A stretch of 64,000 bases of DNA from Mycolicibacterium sp. MU0050. Its GTDB lineage: Bacteria > Actinomycetota > Actinomycetes > Mycobacteriales > Mycobacteriaceae. The notes beneath the pieces are model-generated. The model worked only from the letters and a program-made list of their open reading frames with translations, was not told the DNA's origin and did not search any database. This document shows, one piece after another, positions 55,118 through 64,000 of the stretch (position 1 is its first letter; every line of letters starts with the position of its first letter). The stretch is taken from contig NZ_OY726395.1 in assembly GCF_963378085.1 (NCBI RefSeq), positions 3,968,001 through 4,032,000 on the forward strand, read 5' to 3'. The translations under genes were made by a program, and so were the position numbers.

Positions 55118-56539
55118 GTGTCCAAGACGTTCGTCGGCCCGCGGCTGCGCCAGCTGCGAACCGAGCGCGGATTCAGCCAGGCCGCGCTGGCACAGCTGCT
55201 GAAGATCTCGCCGAGCTATCTCAATCAGATCGAGCACGACGTGCGCCCCCTGACCGTCTCGGTGCTGCTGCGCATCACCGAGGTCTTCGGCGTCGACGCG
55301 ACGTTCTTCGCCTCTCAGGACGACACCCGGCTGATCGCCGAGCTGCGCGAGGTCACCCTGGACCGCGACCTCGACCTCGATGTCGAGCTGGCCGAGGTGG
55401 CCGAAATGGTCGGCGCCCACCCGAAACTCGCCAAGGCGATGGTCAACCTGCACCAGCGGTACCGCCGCACCAGCGCCCAACTCGCCGGCGCCACCGAAGG
55501 CCGGTTCAGCCTGGCCGGTGAGGGCAGCGGGACGGCGTCCATCACCATGCCGCACGAGGAAGTGCGTGACTTCTTCTATCAACGCCAGAACTACCTCGAC
55601 GAATTGGACACCGCCGCCGAGGATCTGACGGTGCGGATCCGCATGCACCGCGGCGACCTCGGCGGGGACATCGCTGCGCGGCTGTCCCAACTGCACGGGG
55701 TGCGGATCGTTCGGCGCGCCGATCTCGGCGACACGGTGTTGCACCGCTACAACCCGGAGACCAAAACCCTTCAGATGAGCGCACACCTGTCGGCCGGCCA
55801 GCAGGTGTTCCGGCTGGCGACCGAGCTGGCCTATCTGGAATGCGGCGACCTGATCGAGCAGCACGTGACCGAAGGCAAGTTCACCAGCGACGAGTCGCGC
55901 ACCCTGGCCCGCCTGGGGCTGGCCAACTACTTCGCCGCCGCCGTCGTGTTGCCGTATGCACAGTTCCACGAGGTCGCCGAGGAGTACCGCTACGACATCG
56001 AGCGGCTCTCGGCGTACTACTCGGTCAGTTACGAGACCATCTGCCACCGACTCTCGACGCTGCAGCGTCCGTCGAAGCGCGGGGTGCCGTTCTCCTTCGT
56101 GCGTGTCGACCGCGCGGGCAACATGAGTAAACGCCAGTCCGCCACCGGCTTTCATTTCTCGTCCACGGGCGGAACCTGCCCGCTCTGGAACGTCTACGAG
56201 ACGTTCGCCTACCCGGGCAAGATCCTGGTCCAGATTGCCGAGATGCCCGACGGCCGCAACTACATGTGGGTGGCGCGCACCGTCGAGCGCCGCGCCGCCC
56301 GATACGGCCAGCCGGGCAAGACCTTTGCGATCGGGCTGGGTTGCGAACTGCGGCACGCCCATCGCCTGATCTACTCCGAGGGCCTGGAGCTGTCCGGCAA
56401 GGTCGCCACCCCGATCGGGGCCGGCTGCCGGGTCTGTGAGCGCGACAACTGTCCGCAACGGGCCTTCCCCGCGCTCGGGCGCGCCCTGGACCTCGACGAG
56501 CACCGCAGCACAGTGTCCCCGTACCTGGTGAAGCATTGA
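55118..56539 (+). CDS. ramB: Acetate/short-chain fatty acid regulator RamB
   Basis: A 473-residue regulator. The XRE HTH (RLRQLRTERGFSQAALAQLLKISPSYLNQIEHDVRPLT) is at residues 7-45; an ImmA/IrrE-like DUF955 region and the ScfR C-terminal domain (GGTCPLWNVYETFAYPGKI and AGCRVCERDNCPQRAFP with three Cys) follow. RamB represses icl1 and other acetate genes in mycobacteria and corynebacteria. A TAGCCT -10 ends 7 nt before the GTG, so the mRNA is probably leaderless. It is divergent from the thioesterase gene and followed by the CMD-like gene. Confidence 0.94.
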   Translation: MSKTFVGPRLRQLRTERGFSQAALAQLLKISPSYLNQIEHDVRPLTVSVLLRITEVFGVDATFFASQDDTRLIAELREVTLDRDLDLDVELAEVAEMVGAHPKLAKAMVNLHQRYRRTSAQLAGATEGRFSLAGEGSGTASITMPHEEVRDFFYQRQNYLDELDTAAEDLTVRIRMHRGDLGGDIAARLSQLHGVRIVRRADLGDTVLHRYNPETKTLQMSAHLSAGQQVFRLATELAYLECGDLIEQHVTEGKFTSDESRTLARLGLANYFAAAVVLPYAQFHEVAEEYRYDIERLSAYYSVSYETICHRLSTLQRPSKRGVPFSFVRVDRAGNMSKRQSATGFHFSSTGGTCPLWNVYETFAYPGKILVQIAEMPDGRNYMWVARTVERRAARYGQPGKTFAIGLGCELRHAHRLIYSEGLELSGKVATPIGAGCRVCERDNCPQRAFPALGRALDLDEHRSTVSPYLVKH

Positions 56540-56559
56540 AACCCCGAAAGGCTCCCGTC

Positions 56560-57123
56560 ATGCCCCACGAACCCGCCCCCCTGCAGCCCGCCCGGGTACC
56601 GGTCAGCAGCACGCTGCGCGACGTCGGCCCGATCAACTGGCTGATCTGTCGGCTGGGCGCGCGCGGCATCCGGGCGCCCCAGTTCCACCTGTTCAACGCG
56701 TTGTCGCGGCACAGCGCGCTGTTCTGGTCCTGGCTGCCGTTCTCCGGGGTCCTGCTGTACTGGGGCCGGCTGTCGCGCCGCGACGCCGAGACCGTGATCC
56801 TGCGCGTCGGCTCGCTGCGGGACTGCGAGTACGAACTCCAGCAGCACCGGCGACTGGCGCGCAGCCGCGGCATCGACGACGCGTTGCAGCAGAAGATCTT
56901 CGCCGGCCCCGACGCCGACGGCCTCGACGACCGTCAACGCGCGTTGCTGCGCGCCACCGACGAATTCGTGCTCGACCGCGGTGTCACACCGGCCACCTGG
57001 GCCACGCTGGCCACCCATTTGAACACCAAGCAGCTGATCGAATTCTGCCTGCTGGCAGGCCAATACGACACGTTGGCGGCCACGATGAACACCCTGCAGC
57101 TGCCCATGGACTTCCCGGACTGA
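56560..57123 (+). CDS. Carboxymuconolactone decarboxylase / AhpD-like protein
   Basis: A 187-residue helical protein of the CMD/AhpD fold: ETVILRVGSLRDCEYELQQHRRLARSRG (proton-relay style E, C and H) and LDDRQRALLRATDEFVLDRGVTPATWATL, then KQLIEFCLLAGQYDTLAATMN. The CxxC peroxidase pair of true AhpD is absent. The function is not settled. AAGG precedes the ATG at 56560. It begins 20 bp after ramB in the same operon and is the Rv0464c counterpart. Confidence 0.85.
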   Translation: MPHEPAPLQPARVPVSSTLRDVGPINWLICRLGARGIRAPQFHLFNALSRHSALFWSWLPFSGVLLYWGRLSRRDAETVILRVGSLRDCEYELQQHRRLARSRGIDDALQQKIFAGPDADGLDDRQRALLRATDEFVLDRGVTPATWATLATHLNTKQLIEFCLLAGQYDTLAATMNTLQLPMDFPD

Positions 57124-57127
57124 CGGG

Positions 57128-58048
57128 CTAGAACGTGCGTACCTCGTCATCGGTGACCACGAAGCCCTGCGGCGGCCCACCCACCGTGGCGATGCAGGCC
57201 ACCCCGCCGTCGTCGAGCGCCATGCAGGTGCCGCCGTTTGCGTCGATGCGATGCCCCGCCGGCAGTTCGCGGACGGGTCCCGGGTACATCGGGGTGCTGA
57301 ACGGCGGGTTGCCGGCCTTGCGGGTGCCCACCGGGCCCGGGGCACGGACGAACACCTCGTCGTCACCGTTGCCGAGGCCGGGAAGCTCTCCGTTGCAAGC
57401 GATCTCACCGCCGCTGAACATGCCGATCTTGCAGGTGAGGCCGCCCGCCACGGTGAACACCGGGAACATGTTCTTCGGACCGATGCCCACCAGGTAGCTG
57501 TCGTCGCTGCCGACGAAGTCGTTGGGGTCGACAACGTCGTCCGGCAGTCCGGCGGTACGCGGACCGACCGCGGTGCCGTCCGCCGAGATCGTCATCCACG
57601 CCGAGACCGGATCTCCCTTGGTGCACAACGTCTTCGGTCCCTCGTCGACGGCGCATTCGAAGTCGGCGAAGGTGATCTTGTGGCCGACCTCCAGCACCCG
57701 CGCGGCGCCGCCGGTCGGCTTGACGAACTGCGGAGAGGCGGTGGCCCGCAGCCCGCGGCTGTACTGATCGCCGGACAGCACGATCTCGTTGGCCGCGGTG
57801 GCCACCCCGGGTAGCGGTCCGTCACAGCCGGCACGGCCCTGTCCCGGGCGCATCGCGCACAACAAGCCGTCGGGGGTCTGGAAATACACCTCGCCGCCGT
57901 TGGCCGAGGTGTCCAGGTAACGCTCGATCGGCGCCGCCTCGAACTTGCTCAGGTCGGGGGCCTCGGAGTCGGCCGCCGCCGTACCCGCCGCCCACAACGC
58001 CAGCGGCGCCACCAGGGCCGCCGCCGCGAATACCGCCGCCGATCGCAT
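57128..58048 (-). CDS. Secreted protein with two copies of a Cys-containing repeat domain
   Basis: A 306-residue exported protein (signal MRSAAVFAAAALVAPLALWA, cleavage near AAADS). The mature part appears to be an internal duplication: each half contains a 'GGL(L/T)C' strand, a Cys-(D/N)-G-x-LPG segment (GCDGPLPGV; ACNGELPGL), an NEIVLSG/DDEVFVR segment, then L-x-x-GH-(K/R)-I, a Cys pair and LCTKGD or ACIATVG. Eight cysteines in matched positions suggest four disulphides. I know no function for this family. It converges on the CMD-like gene with a 4-bp gap, and ends 1 bp from the lpdA stop region. Confidence 0.8.
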   Translation of the reverse strand: MRSAAVFAAAALVAPLALWAAGTAAADSEAPDLSKFEAAPIERYLDTSANGGEVYFQTPDGLLCAMRPGQGRAGCDGPLPGVATAANEIVLSGDQYSRGLRATASPQFVKPTGGAARVLEVGHKITFADFECAVDEGPKTLCTKGDPVSAWMTISADGTAVGPRTAGLPDDVVDPNDFVGSDDSYLVGIGPKNMFPVFTVAGGLTCKIGMFSGGEIACNGELPGLGNGDDEVFVRAPGPVGTRKAGNPPFSTPMYPGPVRELPAGHRIDANGGTCMALDDGGVACIATVGGPPQGFVVTDDEVRTF

Positions 58049-58049
58049 G

Positions 58050-59444
58050 TCAGAAGTTGATCATGTGCCCGGACAGGCCATGGAAGCATTCCTGCAGGGC
58101 CTCGGTCAGGGTCGGGTGGGTGTGTACGTTGCGGGACAGTTCGTTGACCGTCAGATCCCACTTCTGGGCCAGGGTCAGCTCGGGCAGCAACTCCGAGACG
58201 TCCGGACCGATGAGGTGCCCGCCGATCAGTTCGCCGTACTTGGCGTCGGCGATCAGTTTGACGAAGCCGGTGGGATCACCGAGTCCGTGCGCCTTGCCGT
58301 TGGCGGTGAAGGGGAACTTCGCCACCTTGACGTCGTAGCCCTCCTCCTTGGCCTGCTCCTCGGTGAGGCCGAAGCTGGCCACCTGTGGCTGACAGAACGT
58401 CGCGCGCGGCATCATCCGGTAGTCGCCGAGCGTCAGGGTCTCCGCGCCGGCGATGGTCTCGGCGGCGACCACGGCCTGGGCCTCGGCGACATGGGCCAGC
58501 TGCAGCTTCCCGGTGACGTCACCGATCGCGTAGATGTGTCCCACGTTGGTGCGCATGTAGTCGTCGATGCCGATGGCCTGGCGATCGGTCAGCGCCACGC
58601 CGGCCGCCTCCAGGCCGTAGCCCTCGACGTTCGGCGAGAAACCGATGGCCTGCAACACCTTGTCGGCCTTGAGTTCCTCGCTGTTGCCGTCCTTGCTCAC
58701 CCGGACGGTCACGTCGGAGCCGTTGTCGGTGATCGACTCGACCTTGGTTCCGGTGAGGATCTTCACGCCGAGTTTCTTGTACTGCTTCTCGATCTCCTTG
58801 GAGACCTCGGCGTCCTCGTTCGGCAGGGCCCGCGGCAGGAACTCGACGATCGTGACGTCGACGCCGTAGTTCTTCAGGATGTAGGCGAACTCCATGCCGA
58901 TCGCGCCCGCGCCGGCGATGATCAGCGAGGACGGCAGCTCGCGGGAGAGGATCTGGTCCTCGTAGGTGACCACGTTCTCCGACAGCGACGTGCCCGGAAC
59001 CAGCCGGGTGCTGCTGCCGGTGGCGATGATCGCGTTGTCGAATTCGACTGTCTCGGTGCCGCCCTCGTTCAGCGCGACCTCCAGCGTGTTGGCGCCGGTG
59101 AATTTCCCGTAGCCATGAATCTCGGTGATCTTGTTCTTCTTCATCAAGAAGTGCACGCCGGCGACCCGCCCGTCGGCCACCTTGCGGCTGCGGTCGAAGG
59201 CTGCCCCGTAGTCGAAGCTCGCCTCGCCGCTGATACCGAAGGTCTTGGCCTGCTTGGTGAACAGGTGCGCGAGTTCGGCGTTGCGCAGCAGCGCCTTGGA
59301 GGGGATGCAACCCACATTCAGGCACACCCCGCCCCAGTACTTCGGTTCGACTATGGCGGTCTTGAGTCCCAGTTGAGCTGCGCGGATGGCGGCGACGTAA
59401 CCACCTGGGCCAGCTCCGAGCACGACGACGTCAAAGTGAGTCAC
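58050..59444 (-). CDS. lpdA: Dihydrolipoyl dehydrogenase
   Basis: FAD-dependent E3 component shared by pyruvate and 2-oxoglutarate dehydrogenases and, in mycobacteria, the peroxynitrite reductase complex. The 464 residues have [15 protein letters not shown], the redox disulphide C41/C46 ([12 protein letters not shown]), the NAD motif [12 protein letters not shown] and the C-terminal catalytic H443/E448 (HPTLTEAL). A TAGGCT -10 (59452-59457) ends 7 nt before the GTG start, so the mRNA is leaderless. It is the Rv0462 (lpdC) counterpart. Confidence 0.96.
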   Translation of the reverse strand: MTHFDVVVLGAGPGGYVAAIRAAQLGLKTAIVEPKYWGGVCLNVGCIPSKALLRNAELAHLFTKQAKTFGISGEASFDYGAAFDRSRKVADGRVAGVHFLMKKNKITEIHGYGKFTGANTLEVALNEGGTETVEFDNAIIATGSSTRLVPGTSLSENVVTYEDQILSRELPSSLIIAGAGAIGMEFAYILKNYGVDVTIVEFLPRALPNEDAEVSKEIEKQYKKLGVKILTGTKVESITDNGSDVTVRVSKDGNSEELKADKVLQAIGFSPNVEGYGLEAAGVALTDRQAIGIDDYMRTNVGHIYAIGDVTGKLQLAHVAEAQAVVAAETIAGAETLTLGDYRMMPRATFCQPQVASFGLTEEQAKEEGYDVKVAKFPFTANGKAHGLGDPTGFVKLIADAKYGELIGGHLIGPDVSELLPELTLAQKWDLTVNELSRNVHTHPTLTEALQECFHGLSGHMINF

Positions 59445-59492
59445 GCCCCTCAGCCTAGTAGGCGGTGAGCCGCCCTCGTCCAGGGTTGGTGC

Positions 59493-60089
59493 TCAGGGCG
59501 TGATCCAGCCGAAGACGTACATGCCGTACAGCGCCGCGGCGGCCAGGCCGGCGGCGAACGGCGCGGTCATCACCGCGATCGAGGCGACCGCCACCAGCGG
59601 ACGGCGCTCGACCATCGCCAGCAACAGCGCCGCGACGGTGCAGACCAGCACCACCAGCAACACGGCGAATTCCGGCCCGGTCTTGTCCATCGCCTTGAAC
59701 CACCAGTAGTACAGCCCGGCGCCGGCGGCGGCCGCCGGGGTCCAGATGCCCAGCGTGGTCAGGACGAACTTCCACCACTTGACCCGGACCAACTGGCTCG
59801 GGACGACGGTGGGCTGCGCCGGCACCGGGACCGGCTCCGACCGGGTGACGACGGGATCGTCGCCCTTCTCCAGGCCGCTGAGGTAGTCGAGGTCGTCGGG
59901 GATGTCGCGCTCGGCCTGATCCAGTGCCGCCTCCGCCTCGGCCACCTCCTCGGGGCCGCCCCACAGGCTCAGGGGCTGCGGATGCGGCCCGGTGTCGAAG
60001 ATCGGAGCGGGGTGCGGTTGGGTGAGCGGCATCGCGCCGGTGTCGAGGCGCTGCGGCGGGGTGAACCACGGAGATTTCGACTCAGCCAC
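59493..60089 (-). CDS. Mycobacterial membrane protein, Rv0461-like
   Basis: A 198-residue protein: a polar, Pro-rich N-terminal half with an acidic helix (EEVAEAEAALDQAERDIPDDLDYL), then three or four membrane helices (VLTTLGIWTPAAAAGAGLYYWW, FAVLLVVLVCTVAALLLAMV, VAVASIAVMTAPFAAGLAAAAL). No catalytic motif. It overlaps the following upstream gene by 8 bp and lies 48 bp before lpdA. Function unknown. Confidence 0.78.
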   Translation of the reverse strand: MAESKSPWFTPPQRLDTGAMPLTQPHPAPIFDTGPHPQPLSLWGGPEEVAEAEAALDQAERDIPDDLDYLSGLEKGDDPVVTRSEPVPVPAQPTVVPSQLVRVKWWKFVLTTLGIWTPAAAAGAGLYYWWFKAMDKTGPEFAVLLVVLVCTVAALLLAMVERRPLVAVASIAVMTAPFAAGLAAAALYGMYVFGWITP

Positions 60090-60360
60090 CGTGGACCACC
60101 TGGATCAGGACCAGCACCGCGAACCAGCCCGGGGCGACCGCCAGGATGCTGGCCCCCAGGGCGGTGATCCACGGGCGGCTCGCGGTCAGGACGAACAGCA
60201 GGCCCAGCACGGTGGGCACCCCGAGTACCAGCGCGATGACGGCGTCGGGCCGCAGTGCCGCCTCGACCTGCAGCATTGCCACCACGCCCAGGACAACGCC
60301 CACCGCCGCGCCGATCAGCATCGCGCCGGTCAGTTGCCACGCCCGCGGAAGGGGAATCAC
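60082..60360 (-). CDS. Small three-helix membrane protein, Rv0460-like
   Basis: A 92-residue membrane protein: LTGAMLIGAAVGVVLGVVAML, DAVIALVLGVPTVLGLLFVLT and SILAVAPGWFAVLVLIQVV. The open frame is much longer upstream, but that part reads as non-coding arginine-rich sequence; the GTG at 60360 after CGGGACC is the likely start. It overlaps the next membrane protein by 8 bp. Function unknown. Confidence 0.72.
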   Translation of the reverse strand: MIPLPRAWQLTGAMLIGAAVGVVLGVVAMLQVEAALRPDAVIALVLGVPTVLGLLFVLTASRPWITALGASILAVAPGWFAVLVLIQVVHGG

Positions 60361-60424
60361 GGTCCCGACAGTACGACGCCGCGCGTGCGCGGCCGCGCAT
60401 CCGCCGCGGACGGGGTCCACACAG

Positions 60425-60916
60425 TTATCGATTCGGTACCGGACAGACATCTGCGGCTTGAGCCACCACCGCCCCGCGCGGGCCCGGCGGCGGCACTCCC
60501 CGCTCGCGCTCGACTCCGGTGATCGCCGGGACCTGCGCCAACGCGGCGGTCTCGGCTTCGGAGAAGGCCCGCCCGCGCGACAGGAACCGGACCCCGTCGG
60601 GCGCCTCCAGGCTGAAGCCGCCACCGCGCCCGGCCACCAGGTCGATGACCAGCTGGGTGTGTTGCCAGGCGTCGAACTGCGGACCGGAGATCCACACCGG
60701 CACGCCGTCCGGTTGCCGCTCGTCGGTCACGTCGAGCATGCCGAGCAGCACGTCGCGCTCGCCGACAATGAAGTCGCCGTCCGGGTAACACATCGGCGAG
60801 GAACCGTCGCAGCAGCCGCCGGACTGATGGAACATCACCGGCCCGTGCCGCTGCTGCAGGACGCCGAGGTGGTCGGCGGCGCTGCTGGTGATCAGCACAC
60901 GCGGGGGTACCGCCAT
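60425..60916 (-). CDS. DUF779 protein
   Basis: A 163-residue protein with the DUF779 signature HQSGGCCDGSSPMCY (three Cys) and VWISGPQFDAWQHTQLVIDLV, followed by a Pro-rich tail. DUF779 genes usually sit beside an aldehyde dehydrogenase and may serve as its accessory; here no aldehyde dehydrogenase is adjacent, and the S9 peptidase starts 35 bp away on the other strand. The ATG at 60916 follows GGTGGGG. It is the Rv0459 counterpart. Confidence 0.87.
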   Translation of the reverse strand: MAVPPRVLITSSAADHLGVLQQRHGPVMFHQSGGCCDGSSPMCYPDGDFIVGERDVLLGMLDVTDERQPDGVPVWISGPQFDAWQHTQLVIDLVAGRGGGFSLEAPDGVRFLSRGRAFSEAETAALAQVPAITGVERERGVPPPGPRGAVVAQAADVCPVPNR

Positions 60917-60951
60917 GCACCCCACCCTAATCGCGCCGGGACAATGGCGAC

Positions 60952-62970
60952 ATGGCTGACGCAACGGCGAACGACCCGTACCTCTGGCTCGAAGATGTCT
61001 CCGGCGAGGCCGCGCTGGACTGGGTGCGCGCCCACAACGAACCCACCCAGGCGGAATTGTGCGACGAGCAGTTCGAACAGATGCGCACCGAGGCCCTGGA
61101 GGTCCTCGACACCGACACCCGCATCCCCTACGTGCGCCGGCGCGGCGAATTCCTCTACAACTTCTGGCGCGACGCGGCCAACCCGCGCGGGTTGTGGCGC
61201 CGCACCACGCTCGAGCAGTACCGCACCGACAGTCCCGACTGGGAGATCCTCATCGACGTCGACCAGCTGGCCACCGCCGACGACGCCAACTGGGTCTGGG
61301 CCGGGGCCGACGTCATCGAACCCGATCACAGCCGGGCGTTGGTCAGCCTGTCGCGGGGCGGCTCCGACGCCGCCGTGGTCCGCGAGTTCGACATGGCGAC
61401 AAAGCAATTCGTCCCCGACGGCTTCGAGGTCGCGGAGGCCAAGACGCAGATCACCTGGGCCGACGCTGACACCGTGTTGATCGGCACCGACTTCGGACCC
61501 GACTCGTTGACGGACTCCGGCTACCCGCGGTTGGTCAAGCGGTGGCGTCGCGGGCAGCCGCTGGCCGAGGCGCAGACGGTCTTCACCGCGTCGTCGCAGG
61601 ACGTCATCGCTGCCGCCACGGTGGACCGCACCCCCGGCTACGAGCGCACGTTCATCCGGCGGGCCGTCGACTTCTTCAACGACGAGGTCTACGAGCTGCG
61701 CGGCGACGAGCTGATCCGCATCGATGCCCCCACCGACGCTTCGGTGTCAGTGCATCGCGGCTGGCTGCTGATCGAGTTGCGCTCGCCCTGGTTCGTCGGC
61801 ACCGACGAACACCCGGCCGGGGCCCTGCTGGCCGCCGACTATGACGAATTCCTCGCCGGGACGGCCACGTTGGCCACGGTGTTCGTCCCCGACGCGCACA
61901 CCGCGCTGCACCATTACGCCTGGACCCGCGACCACCTGGTGATGGTCACCCTGGCCGACGTGGCCAGCCGGGTGGAGGTCGTCACGCCGGGTACCTGGGA
62001 GCGCACCGCGGTGCCCGGCATCCCGGACAACACCAACACCGTGATCGTGGCCGCCGACGAGCACTCCGACGAGGTGTTCCTGGATTCCAGCGGCTTCACC
62101 GCCCCGTCCCGGCTGCTGCACGGCGCGGTGGGCGGTCCGCTGGAGGCGGTCAAGTCCGCGCCCGCCTTCTTCGACGCCGAGGAGGTGGGCGTGGTGCAGC
62201 ACTTCGCCACCTCGGCCGACGGCACGGCCGTGCCGTACTTCGTGGTCGGGCCGTCGAACGCCGACGGGCCGCGCCCGACACTGCTGGGTGGCTACGGCGG
62301 CTTCGAGGTGGCCCGCACCCCCGGGTACGACGGCGTGCTGGGCCGCCTTTGGCTGGCCCGCGGCGGCACCTACGTGCTGGCCAATATCCGCGGCGGTGGC
62401 GAGTACGGCCCCACCTGGCACACCCAGGCCATGCGCGAGAACCGGCACAAGGTGTACGAGGACTTCGCCGCCGTGGCAAAGGATCTGGTGGCCAAGGGCA
62501 TCACCGACGTCGAGCAACTCGGCGCGCAGGGCGGCAGCAACGGTGGGCTGCTGATGGGTGTCATGCTGACCCGCTATCCGGAGTTGTTCGGCGCGTTGGT
62601 CTGCCAGGTGCCGCTGCTCGACATGAAGCGGTTCCACCTGCTGTTGGCCGGGGCGTCCTGGGTCGCCGAGTACGGCAACCCCGACGACCCGCAGGACTGG
62701 GCATTCATGGCGGAATACTCGCCGTACCAGAACATTTCGGCCGACGCCGAGTATCCCGCGCTGCTGATGACCACCTCCACCCGCGACGACCGGGTGCACC
62801 CCGGTCACGCCCGCAAGATGACGGCCGCGCTGGAGGCCGCCGGGCACCGGGTGCGCTACTACGAGAACATCGAGGGCGGTCACGCCGGTGCGGCCGACAA
62901 CGCGCAGACGGCGTTCAAGGCGGCGCTGAGCTACAACTTCCTGCACCGGATGCTGGGCTCGGCGCAGTAG
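60952..62970 (+). CDS. S9 family prolyl oligopeptidase-like serine peptidase
   Basis: A 672-residue peptidase with an N-terminal beta-propeller (about 70-410) and a C-terminal alpha/beta hydrolase domain. The catalytic triad is S529 (GGSNGG), D613 (TRDDRV) and H644 (EGGHAG), with LGGYGGFEVARTPGYDGVLGRLWLARGG and NIRGGGEYG ahead of it. It cleaves short peptides, probably after proline, in the cytosol (no signal peptide). It is the Rv0457c counterpart and converges on the MmpL gene with a 1-bp gap. Confidence 0.93.
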   Translation: MADATANDPYLWLEDVSGEAALDWVRAHNEPTQAELCDEQFEQMRTEALEVLDTDTRIPYVRRRGEFLYNFWRDAANPRGLWRRTTLEQYRTDSPDWEILIDVDQLATADDANWVWAGADVIEPDHSRALVSLSRGGSDAAVVREFDMATKQFVPDGFEVAEAKTQITWADADTVLIGTDFGPDSLTDSGYPRLVKRWRRGQPLAEAQTVFTASSQDVIAAATVDRTPGYERTFIRRAVDFFNDEVYELRGDELIRIDAPTDASVSVHRGWLLIELRSPWFVGTDEHPAGALLAADYDEFLAGTATLATVFVPDAHTALHHYAWTRDHLVMVTLADVASRVEVVTPGTWERTAVPGIPDNTNTVIVAADEHSDEVFLDSSGFTAPSRLLHGAVGGPLEAVKSAPAFFDAEEVGVVQHFATSADGTAVPYFVVGPSNADGPRPTLLGGYGGFEVARTPGYDGVLGRLWLARGGTYVLANIRGGGEYGPTWHTQAMRENRHKVYEDFAAVAKDLVAKGITDVEQLGAQGGSNGGLLMGVMLTRYPELFGALVCQVPLLDMKRFHLLLAGASWVAEYGNPDDPQDWAFMAEYSPYQNISADAEYPALLMTTSTRDDRVHPGHARKMTAALEAAGHRVRYYENIEGGHAGAADNAQTAFKAALSYNFLHRMLGSAQ

Positions 62971-62971
62971 C

Positions 62972-64000
62972 TCAGCCCAGGGCGTCCTCCGGGGCGCGCT
63001 GGATCGGCTTGGGCCACGGTGACGGCTTGGGCCGCGGCCGCACCATCAGCGGCCACCAGAACCAGCGGCCCAGCAGGGTGGCCACCGACGGCGTCATCAG
63101 CCCGCGGATCACGAAGGTGTCGAAGATCAGGCCGATGGCGATCGTGGTGCCCACCTGTCCGATCACGATCAGGTCGCTGACAGCCATCGTCGCCATGGTG
63201 AAGGCGAATACCAGCCCCGCGGCCGTGACCACCGGCCCGCTGCCGGCCATCGCGCGAATGGTGCCGGTCCGCAACCCGGCGTGGACCTCCTCCTTCATCC
63301 GCGACACCAGCAACAGGTTGTAGTCCGCGCCGACGGCCACCAGGACGATCACCGACATCGGTAGCACCATCCAGTGCAAGGGAATTCCGATGACGTGCTG
63401 CCACAGCACCACCGACATCCCGAACGCGGTTCCCAGGCTCAGCGCCACGGTGCCGACGATGACAAGGGACGCAACCAGTGCCCGGGTGATGATCATCATG
63501 ATGATGAGGATCAACAGCAGCGCTGCGGTCACCGCGATCAGCAGGTCGTAATCGGCGCCCTCCTGCATGTCGTCGAACATTGCCGCGGCCCCGCCGACGT
63601 AGACCAGGGAACCCTCCAGCGGTGTTCCCTTGATCGCCGCCGCCGCGGCCTTCTTCAGCGGCTCGATGCGGGAAATGCCCTCCTCGGTCAGCGGGTCACC
63701 CTGGTGAATGATGGTGAACCGCACCGCGTGTCCGTCGGGCGACATCATCAACTCCATGCCGCGCTTGAAGTCCGCGTTGTCGAACGCCTCCGGCGGCACG
63801 TAGAACGAGTCGTCGTTCAGCGCCTCGTCGAACGCCTCGCCCATCGCGGCGCTGTCTTCCTGCTGCTCGACGGTCTGGTCCTGCTGCGCCCGCTGAACCT
63901 GGTACTGGTTCAACATCATCTGGCGCTGGTTCTTCATCGACTGGATCATGCCCGGCATCACCGCCGTCATCTCGAACGTCAGGTCGGCCATCCGGTTCAT
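62972..64000 (-). CDS. MmpL family RND transporter, C-terminal part (5' end outside window)
   Basis: The last 342 residues or so of an MmpL lipid/siderophore exporter; the gene continues beyond the right edge. Visible are the end of the second periplasmic loop with a Gln-rich coiled stretch ([20 protein letters not shown]), then five C-terminal membrane helices, including [26 protein letters not shown] with the proton-relay Asp-Tyr pair. The start lies off the window, so the ATG at the edge is not a true start. By synteny it could be MmpL4-like, which exports mycobactin-type siderophores; I am not sure. Confidence 0.88.
   Translation of the reverse strand: MNRMADLTFEMTAVMPGMIQSMKNQRQMMLNQYQVQRAQQDQTVEQQEDSAAMGEAFDEALNDDSFYVPPEAFDNADFKRGMELMMSPDGHAVRFTIIHQGDPLTEEGISRIEPLKKAAAAAIKGTPLEGSLVYVGGAAAMFDDMQEGADYDLLIAVTAALLLILIIMMIITRALVASLVIVGTVALSLGTAFGMSVVLWQHVIGIPLHWMVLPMSVIVLVAVGADYNLLLVSRMKEEVHAGLRTGTIRAMAGSGPVVTAAGLVFAFTMATMAVSDLIVIGQVGTTIAIGLIFDTFVIRGLMTPSVATLLGRWFWWPLMVRPRPKPSPWPKPIQRAPEDALG

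Overview
This 64 kb window is high-GC actinobacterial DNA, almost certainly a mycobacterial chromosome and probably a fast-growing, environmental species (Mycolicibacterium-like). The taxon call rests on lineage-specific genes: hbhA (Ala/Lys/Pro-rich heparin-binding haemagglutinin), mshA (mycothiol), senX3-regX3, a umaA-type mycolic acid methyltransferase, the dehydratase-like hadD, ramB, an MmpL transporter, a 13E12/DUF222-HNH gene and the 33-residue ribosomal protein bS22. As I recall the M. tuberculosis map, the backbone follows the Rv0524-to-Rv0450 segment in the opposite direction, with some genes missing and some insertions. No database search was possible.

Layout. 1-9 kb: the 3'-truncated start of hemL, two deazaflavin-type (DUF385) proteins, a secreted hemophore-like protein, a PadR regulator divergent from a copper pair (copZ plus a P1B-ATPase) behind CsoR-like operators, a DUF222-HNH gene with a perfect LexA/SOS box across its start codon, and a PNPOx/TetR/MpaB-type oxygenase group. 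9-16 kb: the haem operon hemA-hemC-hemD-hemB, followed by four small membrane-protein genes. 16-25 kb: glutaredoxin-like, SerB1-like and HadD-like genes, an acyltransferase, a GalE2-like protein, bS22, a small excisionase-like HTH, proC, a thioesterase, a sugar-phosphate isomerase and a membrane protein. 25-30 kb: regX3-senX3, gpm1, ybjN-like, mshA and a ROK regulator. 31-42 kb: an SDR, an L,D-transpeptidase lipoprotein, murB, a DUF2505 gene, a methyltransferase, a nitrilase-type amidohydrolase, a DUF2993 lipid-binding protein, deoC, hbhA with its XRE regulator, a DUF445 protein and a TetR.

42.1-50.5 kb is the main accessory block: LLM monooxygenase, P450, metallo-beta-lactamase-fold hydrolase and Baeyer-Villiger-type monooxygenase on the minus strand, divergent from nitroreductase, acyl-CoA synthetase and TetR on the plus strand. 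Two promoters in the block carry the same CRP-like palindrome in the -35/-10 spacer, and two carry the same 14-bp motif. I infer a coordinated catabolic module for an alicyclic or aromatic ketone, or a similar compound, ending in CoA activation. Its substrate is unknown.

50.5-64 kb returns to the backbone: ppk2, umaA, icl1, acyl-ACP thioesterase, ramB, a CMD-type protein, a secreted protein with an internal duplication, lpdA, two membrane proteins, a DUF779 protein, an S9 peptidase and the C-terminal part of an MmpL transporter. Icl1, RamB and Lpd link the segment to acetate, fatty-acid and glyoxylate metabolism. Many genes have a TAnnnT -10 element only 6-8 nt before the start codon, implying leaderless mRNAs. 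Ten convergent gene pairs meet with little or no spacer. I saw no tRNA, rRNA, CRISPR array, insertion sequence or prophage.
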